Positions 8,607 through 16,239 of a stretch of 64,000 nucleotides of DNA are shown one piece after another. The notes beneath the pieces were generated by a model. It ran no database searches and had not been told where the DNA came from. It saw nothing but the letters and a program-made list of their open reading frames with translations. The stretch is from JBGSMF01 sp964651475 (lineage in GTDB: Bacteria; Chloroflexota; Anaerolineae; Fen-1058), in assembly GCA_964651475.1 (NCBI GenBank), contig CAZYXV010000021.1:1-64000 (forward strand), read 5' to 3'. The position numbers and the translations under genes were made by a program. How positions within the stretch are numbered: position 1 is the stretch's first letter; the number at the start of each line of letters is the position of its first letter.

Positions 8607-8632
8607 TTACGGATTATAACCCAAAAAGTTGC
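8607..8632 (-). promoter_or_regulatory. Candidate ECF autoregulatory promoter
   Basis: On the minus strand, GCAAC (complement of 8628-8632) and CGTAA (complement of 8607-8611) are 16 bp apart. This is the common AAC...CGT layout of ECF-sigma promoters, 51 bp upstream of the sigma start codon. A TATAAT (complement of 8613-8618) also lies inside this stretch, without a good -35. Confidence 0.5.
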
Positions 8633-8660
8633 AAATGCGACCGACGTTGACCGGCGCTCG

Positions 8661-8689
8661 TTGGCCTTTGCTCGTTTTTGTGATACAAT
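8661..8689 (+). promoter_or_regulatory. Promoter of holB with extended -10
   Basis: TTGGCC (8661-8666), a 17-bp spacer, and TGA-TACAAT ending at 8689. The predicted transcription start is about 8696, two bases before the ATG at 8698. The message would therefore be leaderless, and no Shine-Dalgarno sequence is present. Confidence 0.6.
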
Positions 8690-8697
8690 CCACGCCG

Positions 8698-9717
8698 ATG
8701 CACACATCCAATTGGTCTATTGTCGGGCACGAGTGGGCGGTGAGCTTGTTGCAGCGCGCGCTCGATAGCCGGCGTTCGGCGCACGCCTACCTGTTCACCG
8801 GGCCGGCGCACATTGGCCGCCGCGCGTTGGCGTTGGCGCTGGCGCGCGCATTAAATTGTGCCGGCGACCAACCGCCGTGTGACGTAAAAGTTAAAAGCGG
8901 CAAGTTTGAAGAGGAGGGCTGCCGCGCGTGCCGCCTGATCGCCGCCGGCGTGCACCCTGACGTGCGGGTAGTCTCGCCGGAAGGCGCGTCCATCAAAATC
9001 GGCCAAATTCGCGAACTGCAACACGAGCTGGCGCTTTCGCCCGTAGAAGGGCGCTTTCGCGTGGCAATTATTGACGGCATGGAACAGGCGACGGTAGAGG
9101 CTTCTAATGCTTTGCTCAAGACATTAGAAGAGCCTTCGGCGCACGTGGTGTTGATCTTGATCGCGCTCGATCCAGACCTGGTATTGCCCACCATCGCTTC
9201 GCGCTGCCAGCACCTGGGGCTGCGCTTGTTGTCGGTGGAGCAAGTGAGCCTGGCGCTCGTATCGCAGTGGGGGGTAGACGCGGCGCGCGCTGAAACCCTG
9301 GCGCACCTGTCGGGCGGACGACTGGGCTGGGCGGCGGCAGCGGCGCAAGACGAAACAGTGTTGCACAAGCGCGCCGCGCGCGTGGACGATCTGGTCAATT
9401 TGCTGGGTGAAACCCGCGTGGAGCGCTTCGCTTACGCCGAGCAGCTGGCAAGCGACAACGCGGCGATTATGGAAACGTTGGAAGTGTGGGAAACGTGGTG
9501 GCGTGACGTGATGCTGTTGGCGGCCGGCAGCGCCGCGCCGCTCATTAACCTAGATCGCTTGCCCGCGCTCCAGCAGCACGCCGCGCGTTTGGGCGCGGAT
9601 CGCGCGCGCCAGGTGATAGCCGCCATGTCGCGCGCGGCGCGGCAAATCACGCGCAATGCCAACGCGCGCCTCACGCTCGAAGTGTTGATGCTCGACCTGC
9701 CATTTGTCGCGTTCTGA
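8698..9717 (+). CDS. holB: DNA polymerase III delta' (clamp-loader) subunit
   Basis: 339 residues from ATG 8698; a longer in-frame reading from 8629 would start upstream of the promoter and is rejected. AAA+ features: NWSIVGHEWAVSLLQRAL (box II-like start), SAHAYLFTGPAHIGRRALAL in place of a perfect Walker A (typical of delta', which does not hydrolyse ATP), two Cys pairs of the zinc module (PPCDV and GCRACR), ISKALLKTLEEP-like sequence ASNALLKTLEEPSAHVVLIL, and ASRCQHLGL (sensor/SRC motif). Delta' is part of the complex that loads the sliding clamp on DNA. It converges with the PHP gene, and the 3' ends overlap by 47 bp. Confidence 0.88.
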   Translation: MHTSNWSIVGHEWAVSLLQRALDSRRSAHAYLFTGPAHIGRRALALALARALNCAGDQPPCDVKVKSGKFEEEGCRACRLIAAGVHPDVRVVSPEGASIKIGQIRELQHELALSPVEGRFRVAIIDGMEQATVEASNALLKTLEEPSAHVVLILIALDPDLVLPTIASRCQHLGLRLLSVEQVSLALVSQWGVDAARAETLAHLSGGRLGWAAAAAQDETVLHKRAARVDDLVNLLGETRVERFAYAEQLASDNAAIMETLEVWETWWRDVMLLAAGSAAPLINLDRLPALQQHAARLGADRARQVIAAMSRAARQITRNANARLTLEVLMLDLPFVAF

Positions 9718-10519
9718 GGGCTTCTACTGCCTCGTAGCCTACCTCCATCATCCCCATCGCGTGAGCTGCGTCGTCGAGAGTGTGAAAATCGCTGCCGCCC
9801 GTCACTACCAGGTTATAGCGCGCGGCCAGCGCCAGCAGCTCGGCTTGCTGTTCAGGCGTGTGATCGGGGTAATATACTTCTACGCCGTCCAGGCCGGCCT
9901 CTACCAGCGAGGGCACCAGGTGAATCAATCCCGATTCGCCGGCGTGCGCCAATACCGCCACACCGCCGGCCTCGCGAATCAAGCCAATGGCTTCGCGCAT
10001 CTCTAGCCGCAGACGGTTGACGTAAGCAGGGCCTTCGTTGCTGATGTATTTGTCAAAGGCCTCCTGCGTCGAACCCACGTACCCGGCCTGAACGAGCGCG
10101 CGCGCCACGTGCGGGCGCGCAATTGAGGCTGCATCGCCGGCAAAGGCCATCACCGCTTCCCATTCCAATGGCAGACCTAGCTCGGCCAGCTTTTTGAGCA
10201 TGCCGCGCGCGCGCCCCACGCGCGCGTCACGAATAGCCAGCAGTTGATCTTGGAGGGGAGTGTACCCGATATCGAGGAAATAGCCCAGGATGTGCGCGTC
10301 GCCGTGCTCGCCTTCGCTGTTGATTTCCACGCCGGCGATCACCTCGACGCCCAGGCGCTGGCCGGCGGCCTGCGCCTCACTCACGCCGTCAGTGGTGTCG
10401 TGGTCGGTGAGCGCGATGCAGGCCAGATCGAGTTGCCTGGCTAAACGCACCACCTCCGATGGGCCGAGCTCTCCATCGGAGGTGGTACTGTGTATGTGCA
10501 AATCCACACAGCCGCTCAT
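9671..10519 (-). CDS. PHP-domain phosphoesterase (YciV/RNase AM-like)
   Basis: 282 residues. The PHP motifs are all visible: DLHIHSTTSDGEL (HxH), ALTDHDTTDG (DH), GVEINSE, ARPHVARAL, VLAHAGE and GGSDFHTLD near the C-terminus. These residues bind a tri-metal centre. The family includes 3',5'-nucleoside bisphosphate phosphatases and the RNase AM 5'-3' exonuclease, and the exact substrate cannot be decided here. Its ATG overlaps the spoVS stop codon in an ATGA arrangement, which implies translational coupling with SpoVS. Its 3' end overlaps holB on the other strand. Confidence 0.88.
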   Translation of the reverse strand: MSGCVDLHIHSTTSDGELGPSEVVRLARQLDLACIALTDHDTTDGVSEAQAAGQRLGVEVIAGVEINSEGEHGDAHILGYFLDIGYTPLQDQLLAIRDARVGRARGMLKKLAELGLPLEWEAVMAFAGDAASIARPHVARALVQAGYVGSTQEAFDKYISNEGPAYVNRLRLEMREAIGLIREAGGVAVLAHAGESGLIHLVPSLVEAGLDGVEVYYPDHTPEQQAELLALAARYNLVVTGGSDFHTLDDAAHAMGMMEVGYEAVEALRTRQMAGRASTLRA

Positions 10520-10776
10520 CGTTTTTCAATGATGAGCTTGACGGCCGTGCGTTCTTGTTCGTCAATCTGAATCTCGGCGAATTCCGGCAAACAGACTACA
10601 TCAATGCCATCTTGCGCCAGGTAGCTCCTGGCAATCGCGGCGGCTTTGACCGCTTGATTGACCGCGCCCGCTCCAATGGCCTGGACTTCTGCGCGGCCCG
10701 ATTCTCGCACGACTCCGGCAATAGCGCCCGCTACAGAAGTTGAACGCGAGTGAGCCGACACTTTGATGATGTCCAT
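10516..10776 (-). CDS. spoVS: SpoVS-family small nucleic-acid-binding protein
   Basis: 86 residues, the standard SpoVS length, from ATG 10776 with GGGAGGAGG ahead of it. The longer in-frame reading from 10836 adds a non-homologous extension. Typical sequence: MDIIKVSAHSRSTSVAGAI, AIGAGAVNQAVKAAAIAR, LPEFAEIQIDEQERTAVKLI. SpoVS is an Alba-like fold protein first known from Bacillus sporulation, but it is widespread in non-sporulating phyla. No sporulation gene lies nearby. A good promoter is present upstream and the gene is coupled to the PHP phosphoesterase. Confidence 0.93.
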   Translation of the reverse strand: MDIIKVSAHSRSTSVAGAIAGVVRESGRAEVQAIGAGAVNQAVKAAAIARSYLAQDGIDVVCLPEFAEIQIDEQERTAVKLIIEKR

Positions 10777-10884
10777 AATGTCCTCCTCCCAAAGCCTGGG
10801 TGTGCTATGCGAGCTCCGTTGTTGCGCCCGGTGCAACCTGTCTGCCGCCTGGCTGGCAGGTTGGACACTCGCTCAGTTAAAAGT

Positions 10885-10913
10885 ATTTTACACGATGTTT
10901 GGCGCAAAATCAA
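10885..10913 (-). promoter_or_regulatory. Promoter of the spoVS-PHP operon
   Basis: On the minus strand, TTGATT (complement of 10908-10913), 17 bp, and TAAAAT (complement of 10885-10890). The expected start at about 10878 gives a 5' leader of about 100 nt before the spoVS ATG at 10776. Confidence 0.55.
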
Positions 10914-10943
10914 GAGGGTGGAGGATTTTGCTTGTGTCAAATC

Positions 10944-12008
10944 TCACAAAATTCCCACCTGGCTGTGATCGCCCAGAGTGAACTTGTGCGCTTTGGGTTT
11001 GAAAGGGCTGCGCGTGATGCGCACGTGGCGGCCAATCAGGCTGTCTTCGACGCGCTTGGGCAAATCAATAATCTGGCAATATTCCAGGATGATGCTGTGC
11101 TCGACCTCGCTGTCGCTGATTTCGCAGTGATGATAAATAGAGGTGTAGGGGCCGATAAAGCTATTGACGATGCGCGTGTGTTCGCCGATGATGGCCGGCC
11201 CACGGATGCGGCTGTTGATGATTTCCGCGCCTTGTTCGATGACAACCTTGCCCTCGATGACGGACAGGCTATCTACGTGGCCCTGGATTTGAGGATCAAG
11301 CTCTTCCAACACCAGGCTGTTGGCGGCCAGGATGTCAATCTGCTTGCCGGTGTCAATCCACCAGCCTTCGTGGACGTAAGGATAAACGCGGTATTGTTTT
11401 TCTACCAGGTATTGAATGGCGTCGGTGATTTCCAGTTCGTTGCGCCACGAGGGCTTGATGGCGTTGACGGCCTCAAACACGTTTTGATCGAACATGTAAA
11501 TACCCACCAGCGCCAGGTCGCTGGGCGGTTCTTTGGGTTTTTCGATCAGGCGAACGATACGCCCGTCTTGGATGACGGCCACACCATAGTGCTGCGGCTC
11601 GGCCACCCGCTTGAGCACGATTTGGGCGTTATAGTCGCTGGTGGCAAAGCTGCGCAGCAGCGGGCTAAGCCCGCCCTGGATGACGTTATCGCCCAGGAAC
11701 ATTACAAAGCGGTCATCTTGGATAAAGTCCCGGGAAATCTTGACGGCGTGCGCCAATCCCAGCGGCGCTTCCTGGTGGATGTATGTGACACGAACGTTCC
11801 ACTGGCTGCCGTCTTGCACCACGGATTGGATCTGCGGCGCGGTATCGCCCACCACGATGCCGATATCGCTAATGCCCGCCTCGCGCAGTGTTTCGAGCAC
11901 GCGCACCAGCACCGGCTTGTTGGCGACGGGGATGAGCTGCTTGGCGGAAGTGTAGGTGAGCGGGTACAGGCGCGTGCCTTTGCCGCCGCTGAGAATAAGT
12001 CCTTTCAT
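10944..12008 (-). CDS. rmlA: Glucose-1-phosphate thymidylyltransferase, long form
   Basis: 354 residues from ATG 12008, preceded by GAGG. The longer reading to 12275 enters a decayed gene and is rejected. The nucleotidyltransferase signature LILSGGKGTRLYPLT is at the N-terminus, followed by KQLIPVANKPVL, FLGDNVIQGG and EKPKEPPSDLALVGIYMF. A C-terminal left-handed beta-helix (about 245-354: IEGKVVIEQGAEI, IRGPAIIGEHTRI, IGPYTSIYHHCEI) makes it the long RmlA type. It makes dTDP-glucose from glucose-1-phosphate and dTTP for deoxysugar (often rhamnose) synthesis. No rmlB, rmlC or rmlD lies in the window. The polysaccharide export genes 2 kb away may use its products. Confidence 0.9.
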   Translation of the reverse strand: MKGLILSGGKGTRLYPLTYTSAKQLIPVANKPVLVRVLETLREAGISDIGIVVGDTAPQIQSVVQDGSQWNVRVTYIHQEAPLGLAHAVKISRDFIQDDRFVMFLGDNVIQGGLSPLLRSFATSDYNAQIVLKRVAEPQHYGVAVIQDGRIVRLIEKPKEPPSDLALVGIYMFDQNVFEAVNAIKPSWRNELEITDAIQYLVEKQYRVYPYVHEGWWIDTGKQIDILAANSLVLEELDPQIQGHVDSLSVIEGKVVIEQGAEIINSRIRGPAIIGEHTRIVNSFIGPYTSIYHHCEISDSEVEHSIILEYCQIIDLPKRVEDSLIGRHVRITRSPFKPKAHKFTLGDHSQVGIL

Positions 12009-12034
12009 ATTAACCTCTTTCGTAGAAATATCAT

Positions 12035-12265
12035 GACCTGCCGCGCGTTTCGTGGCCGGTGATGTCTGCCACCATCGCGGCTTCGGCTGGCCCGGCCATT
12101 GACCAGCCAACCCCCGAAAGGGTATAGAGCAATGCCTTGAGCCAAACGCGCCAGGTAGAGGCCGGCCAGGTCGCCGGCAAAGGCGAAAAACGTCATTGTA
12201 ATTGCATAACCCACCAGCGCGGCCACAAAGAATCGTTTGTGCCCATAACGGTCGAGCGCCGTTTT
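12035..12265 (-). pseudogene. Decayed MFS transporter fragment
   Basis: On the minus strand one frame reads LDRYGHKRFFVAALVGYAIT and continues through FFAFAGDLAGLYLARLAQG, which is the loop-2/3 to helix-3/4 region of a major-facilitator protein (motif A-like DRYGHKR). After a frameshift near 12130, another frame reads SMAGPAEAAMVADITGHETR. That matches the next part of such transporters. There is no start, no full set of helices and no C-terminal half. It ends at the rmlA start, so a larger transporter gene was probably deleted here. Nothing else is seen between 12009 and 12343. Confidence 0.65.
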
Positions 12266-12343
12266 TTGCGTTCACGGCGTTACCTGAAAACTGGGGAGAG
12301 ATTTGGGAGATAATCGCCTAACAAGAGCTGGATTCGTCGGCGC

Positions 12344-12832
12344 CTATTCTTCTCTTGCCAGCACCAACACAGAACGGTAGAGCGAATCGCTCAAATAAAA
12401 GCCTGCCACTTGGCGCAAAGCATCCAGATGTGGGCGCACAGCAGCAATTTTATTTCTGGCTTTGGCTTCTAGTAACACGCCAACCGTGCCAATAACTCGC
12501 GCGCCCAATCGCTGCGCGGCATGGCGGCCTTCTTTCTCGTCCAGCAAAACTATGTCCGCGCCCATCTCTACTGCCAGAGCCAATGTCTCCGATTCGCCGC
12601 GATCCAAATCGCGCTGCAAAACTGTGACCAACATCTGATTTTTCGCCGTGTGGCACTTGATCCAACCAGCTGCAGCCACCTCTGCACGCCCCGGCCACTG
12701 GGTGCCTTGGGCATTCAATTCATCCCACACGGCTTGAGGGATGTGTAATTCGTCATATAGTTGGCGCAACAGCTCGAATTGGCTGATGGCGGCCAGGTTG
12801 GTCAACGGCGATGTATTACTGACGACAATCAT
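12344..12832 (-). CDS. DUF3368 PIN-like toxin
   Basis: 162 residues. It begins MIVVSNTSPLTNLAAISQFE, with the first PIN-type acidic position replaced by SNTSPL as is usual in DUF3368. It continues with DRGESETLALAVEMGADIVLLDEKEGR (the Glu and Asp residues of the metal site) and RVIGTVGVLLEAKARNKI. The family is treated as a PIN-domain RNase toxin. Its ATG overlaps the stop of the UPF0175 gene by 4 bp, the standard partner, so the two make a type II toxin-antitoxin module. Activity has not been shown here. Confidence 0.88.
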   Translation of the reverse strand: MIVVSNTSPLTNLAAISQFELLRQLYDELHIPQAVWDELNAQGTQWPGRAEVAAAGWIKCHTAKNQMLVTVLQRDLDRGESETLALAVEMGADIVLLDEKEGRHAAQRLGARVIGTVGVLLEAKARNKIAAVRPHLDALRQVAGFYLSDSLYRSVLVLAREE

Positions 12833-13086
12833 AGTCGTCCCATTTCACGCAGAGTCGCCACGTCGTCAGCGAGATCACGCTCGTCATAGTGCGGCGGAAT
12901 GCGGCGCGACGCCAACAGTTGGCGAAATTCCCACAATGACATTCCAGCCAGCTCGCGCGCCTTGCCAAGCGAAAGGCGGCCCTGGGCATACAGGGAGACA
13001 GCCAGTTCAATCTTGAGTTCGGATACGGTCAAACGCGCCGAGTCCAAGACATCTTGCGGCATTTCTAGTACAATCGTCGCACTCAT
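12829..13086 (-). CDS. UPF0175 antitoxin
   Basis: 85 residues from ATG 13086 (MSATIVLEMPQDVL), with GGGGGTG ahead. A GTG at 13095 in the same frame is possible. The helix-turn-helix core RLSLGKARELAGMSLWEFRQ and the tail around IPPHYDERDLADDVATL are characteristic of UPF0175, the DNA-binding antitoxins paired with DUF3368 toxins. It is the first gene of the pair and probably represses the operon. Confidence 0.88.
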   Translation of the reverse strand: MSATIVLEMPQDVLDSARLTVSELKIELAVSLYAQGRLSLGKARELAGMSLWEFRQLLASRRIPPHYDERDLADDVATLREMGRL

Positions 13087-13204
13087 TTTGTTCACCCCCA
13101 GTTAAAGTATAAAGGGTAAGACGATCGGCGTCAAGTTACTGGAACCCTTCTTTGACAATCGCCGCCGAACGGCAGGCTCTTCAGCTGCAGGTTAGGCGGG
13201 CATC

Positions 13205-13849
13205 CTACTGCAATACATGTTCGTCAACTCTTACGACATTGCACACTCTCTGTCGGCATTGAATCCATTTGCTCTCCTGGATAACAGTACGGATACCGGT
13301 ACCGCCACCACAAGTCGTAAACTCAGCTACAACTTGCTCAGTCTTGACAATGGCTTGAGTAATCCCGCAATAGCGACCAGAAGTACTGGTGTATAACCAT
13401 ATCTCCCAGTCATCAGCGGTACGACCCAGAATCGCAAGGTATGGTTCGAAGCTATCAATAGCATTGTACGCTATGATTTCAGGCTTTTCGTCATTGTTTA
13501 TGTCTGCCACCTGCCAAACCAAATCTCCAAATCGACTAGCAGCCAAAGCCTTCCAGTGTTCCAGGGTAAGGTCTCTCAGTAGCGGATAACGATGATCAAA
13601 AAGCAGCCACTCAATCTCTTCTTTCGTTGGATGTTGACTAGCCAAGACAAAGGTGGGAGTTGGACCGAGTGTCGGTGTAGGATATAGCACATGAACAGAG
13701 AGCACTGAGGGTGTAGGAGTTTGGGCCAGAAGTGCAATGGCGGTAGAGGCTACACATGATACCAGCAGAAACGCTGATAGGATTCCAGGATGAGAAAAGG
13801 ATATTAGCCGAGATCTCATAAGAGTATCTGACTTCGCTTTGTAGAGCAT
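13205..13849 (-). CDS. Secreted or membrane-anchored hypothetical protein
   Basis: 214 residues from ATG 13849; another ATG at 13819 (MRSRLISF) is as likely. One hydrophobic segment (about residues 22-42) and a short Pro/Thr stretch (TPTPSVLSV, PTPTLGPTPTF) show export. The outer domain contains VWQVADINNDEKPEIIAYNA, which looks like one FG-GAP/VCBS-type blade, and four Cys residues near the C-terminus that may pair. Codon use is A/T-richer than in neighbouring genes, so recent acquisition is possible. I cannot give a function. Confidence 0.65.
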   Translation of the reverse strand: MLYKAKSDTLMRSRLISFSHPGILSAFLLVSCVASTAIALLAQTPTPSVLSVHVLYPTPTLGPTPTFVLASQHPTKEEIEWLLFDHRYPLLRDLTLEHWKALAASRFGDLVWQVADINNDEKPEIIAYNAIDSFEPYLAILGRTADDWEIWLYTSTSGRYCGITQAIVKTEQVVAEFTTCGGGTGIRTVIQESKWIQCRQRVCNVVRVDEHVLQ

Positions 13850-13883
13850 CGCTACACTAGATGTGTTGCCCGCTTAACAACAG

Positions 13884-14558
13884 TTAAACCGCGTAATACC
13901 CGCCCAGCGAATTGTCTACCTGCGCGTTATTCAGCACCGCGCCGACGACGCGCACCTTGACCTTTTCCAGCAACTCTTTGGCGCGCGCGGCGTGATCGCG
14001 CCGGGTTTGCCCGGCGCTCATCACCAGCAAAACGCCGTCGGTCTTGAGGCCCAGCACGGCGGCGTCGGTGACGGCCACCACGGGCGGCGCGTCAAACAGC
14101 ACAACGTCGGCGCGCGCCGTGAGCGTCTCGATGACGCGCTCCATGCGCTGCGTGCTCAATAGCTCGGCGGGATTGGGCGGCAATGGACCGGAAGGCAGCA
14201 GCCACAAGCCTTCCACGCCGCGGATGGGCGCCAGGGGTGGGTCGGCCATCGCGGCTTGATCTACAAACATTGTCGCCAGTCCGCGCTCGTTGGGCACGCC
14301 AAACAACTCGTGCAGGCTGGGGCGGCGCAAATCGGCGTCTACGACGATGGTGCGCTTTTCGCTTTGCGCCATGGCCACGGCCAGGTTGGCCAGCACGGCG
14401 CTTTTGCCCTCGCCCGGCGCGGGTGAGGTGACGACCAACGTGCGCAGGGGATGATCGAGGCTGGAAAAATACAGGTTCGTCCGCAGCGTCCAATAGGCTT
14501 CGGCCGCCGGCGAGCGGGGATGCGTCAATGTGACCAGGTCAAGTTGATGTTCTGTCAT
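13884..14558 (-). CDS. CpsD/CapB-type cytoplasmic tyrosine kinase for exopolysaccharide synthesis
   Basis: 224 residues. Bacterial tyrosine-kinase motifs: Walker A in SPAPGEGKSAVLANLA (about 46-60), Walker A' VVDADLRRPSLHEL, Walker B ADVVLFDAPPV. The N-terminal HPRSPAAEAYWTLRTNL is the usual interface with the Wzz-like activator. The C-terminus ends GGYYAV, so the autophosphorylated Tyr cluster is reduced to two. It is the third gene of a wzz-wzz-kinase operon. In the known systems the kinase and Wzz protein regulate chain length and export of polysaccharide. Confidence 0.9.
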   Translation of the reverse strand: MTEHQLDLVTLTHPRSPAAEAYWTLRTNLYFSSLDHPLRTLVVTSPAPGEGKSAVLANLAVAMAQSEKRTIVVDADLRRPSLHELFGVPNERGLATMFVDQAAMADPPLAPIRGVEGLWLLPSGPLPPNPAELLSTQRMERVIETLTARADVVLFDAPPVVAVTDAAVLGLKTDGVLLVMSAGQTRRDHAARAKELLEKVKVRVVGAVLNNAQVDNSLGGYYAV

Positions 14559-14568
14559 GCCTTACTCC

Positions 14569-15246
14569 CTACTCCTTTCCTGCTTTCAGCGGAATCGCGC
14601 CCAACACGGCCAGCCCCAGGCGGCGCTCCACGTCTTGCGGCGTGCGAACGATGCCGGCCTCAACCCATTCCAGGAAGAAAATCACCAGCCCGGCCAGCAA
14701 CAATCCCAGCACCGCGCCAGCAATCACATTGATCTTGGTCTGCGGGCGGTACTGGCTGTAGACCGGGTCGTCGCCCAACACCATGTCCACGCGGTCTTCT
14801 TTGCGCACTTTGGTGTTTTCCTGGTCGCGCCAGATTTTAAACTCTTCGGCCCAAATTTTTGCAATGCGATTGGCCTGCTCGCCGTCGTAATCTTTGACAT
14901 CAATCTGGATCACATTCTTGTCTTCGTACGAGGCGATGGTGACATTGCCCTTGAGTTTTTCGGGCGTGGTATCCAGCGGCGCGCCACTTTGCTCAAAGCG
15001 GTTAAGCACGGCGGCGGCCCACTTTTTGGTATCTATGATAGATACGTACGCGCGCAGCAGTGACTTGGTGGTTTGCGCCAGGCCCATATCATTCCGCGCC
15101 GGCAATACAACAACCTGCATGGACGATTTATATACCGGCGTTTGCAGCTTGCTAAAGACGAACGCGCTGGCCGATGTCACGGCGATCAAAACGACAATGA
15201 TCCACCAGCGTTTGTACAGAATGCGAAAATAAACTCCCAGTTCCAT
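14569..15246 (-). CDS. Wzz-like polysaccharide chain-length/kinase activator protein
   Basis: 225 residues from ATG 15246 with GAGGAGG 4 nt ahead. It has an N-terminal membrane helix (about 14-34) after MELGVYFRILYKRWW, an outer domain, and a second helix (about 180-203: INVIAGAVLGLLLAGLVIFF). A short cytoplasmic tail follows, VRTPQDVERRLGLAVLGAIP, typical of proteins that activate CpsD kinases. It lies 10 bp before the kinase. The N-terminus closely resembles that of the next gene upstream, so the two are paralogues. Confidence 0.85.
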   Translation of the reverse strand: MELGVYFRILYKRWWIIVVLIAVTSASAFVFSKLQTPVYKSSMQVVVLPARNDMGLAQTTKSLLRAYVSIIDTKKWAAAVLNRFEQSGAPLDTTPEKLKGNVTIASYEDKNVIQIDVKDYDGEQANRIAKIWAEEFKIWRDQENTKVRKEDRVDMVLGDDPVYSQYRPQTKINVIAGAVLGLLLAGLVIFFLEWVEAGIVRTPQDVERRLGLAVLGAIPLKAGKE

Positions 15247-15307
15247 TTGCCTCCTCAGAGGGTAGATTGTACCACAAGACGTGAAACGTAAAAAGTAAAG
15301 CGCAATT

Positions 15308-15991
15308 TCAGGTTTTACGTCGCCGGGGAATTTCTCCCAAAATCGTATATCCCATTGTTTCCAGTTCGTCTTTGCCGCGCACGAACGGATCGAGATAGTG
15401 CGCCGCAAAAGTGAGCGCCACGCCTACGGCCAGCCCCAGCGCCACGCGCACCGGGATATCCAGTTGCGTCCGCAGGCCGGCCGGCGCGCGCCCAATGGCG
15501 GGCGCGTCTACCGCGCGCACAATCGCGCCGCTTGGCCCAAGTTGCGCAAAGGCCTGGGCGTTGCGCGTCTCCATCACGGCGGCGGCGGCCTCGGCTATGG
15601 CTTGAAGTTGCCCGGCGTCGTTCCAGCTGATATAGAGCATCACCACGCTGCGCTGGTGATCCGAGGCAAACGCGCCGGCTACCGAGCGCCCCAGGTTGAC
15701 GCCGCGCACGCCCAACTCGTCATTCACGGCGGCGGCAAAATCGCCGGTCACGGCCCAGTCGCGCAAACCGCCCGCGATATATTCCGAAGCCAGCCAGGCC
15801 GGATAATACTTGTCGTAAAGGTACGCGCCACTTGTTTCCGGCGGATAGCCCACAGTGAAGCGCATGCCCACGTTATACACGGGCGGCGGGGCGTGATAGG
15901 TGAGCAGGCACACGATCAACACGACGAACGCCGGCAGCGCCGCCAGCCACCAGCGTCGAATCAGGATGCGCCAATACTGTCCCAGTTCCAT
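15308..15991 (-). CDS. Second Wzz-like chain-length determinant protein
   Basis: 227 residues. MELGQYWRILIRRWW matches the start of its downstream neighbour. Helices are at about 15-33 and 188-207, and the tail GKDELETMGYTILGEIPRRR is at the C-terminus. The outer domain differs from its partner's and is shorter than in classical Wzz. A TTTGGAG Shine-Dalgarno lies 7 nt ahead of the ATG. It is the first gene of the operon. Two small Wzz proteins may form a mixed oligomer, which is an inference from their pairing. Confidence 0.82.
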   Translation of the reverse strand: MELGQYWRILIRRWWLAALPAFVVLIVCLLTYHAPPPVYNVGMRFTVGYPPETSGAYLYDKYYPAWLASEYIAGGLRDWAVTGDFAAAVNDELGVRGVNLGRSVAGAFASDHQRSVVMLYISWNDAGQLQAIAEAAAAVMETRNAQAFAQLGPSGAIVRAVDAPAIGRAPAGLRTQLDIPVRVALGLAVGVALTFAAHYLDPFVRGKDELETMGYTILGEIPRRRKT

Positions 15992-16026
15992 GGTCTACTC
16001 CAAAGGCAGAATGCGGTCACGATGAC

Positions 16027-16127
16027 GATTATCAGTAGATGCAGAATCTCGTTCGTAGTAACCGCTTTAGCGGTTCTTTCGACGGCTAAAGCCGTTACTA
16101 CAAACCCAAAATTGGATCTACTGATTA
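16027..16127. repeat. MITE-like 100-bp inverted-repeat element
   Basis: Outer arms (16027-16042 and 16112-16127) match around ATCAGTAGAT. Inner arms (16054-16073 and 16081-16100) share GTAGTAAC-GCTTTAGC with two mismatches. The whole unit folds into a long cruciform and has no coding capacity. Confidence 0.65.
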
Positions 16128-16239
16128 TGGTTAACTGATCACTTTATCGGCCAATATTTGCTTTCATTGTACCATCAATGACCAGCTTGACAATCTGTTG
16201 ATTATACCACCATCCATTATCTCGCCTGGTAAAAGTTTT

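Noticed and set aside
12005..12226. 73-residue ORF on the minus strand as a complete gene
   Set aside because: Its first half is MFS-like but it breaks by frameshift into rmlA, so it is listed as a pseudogene fragment.
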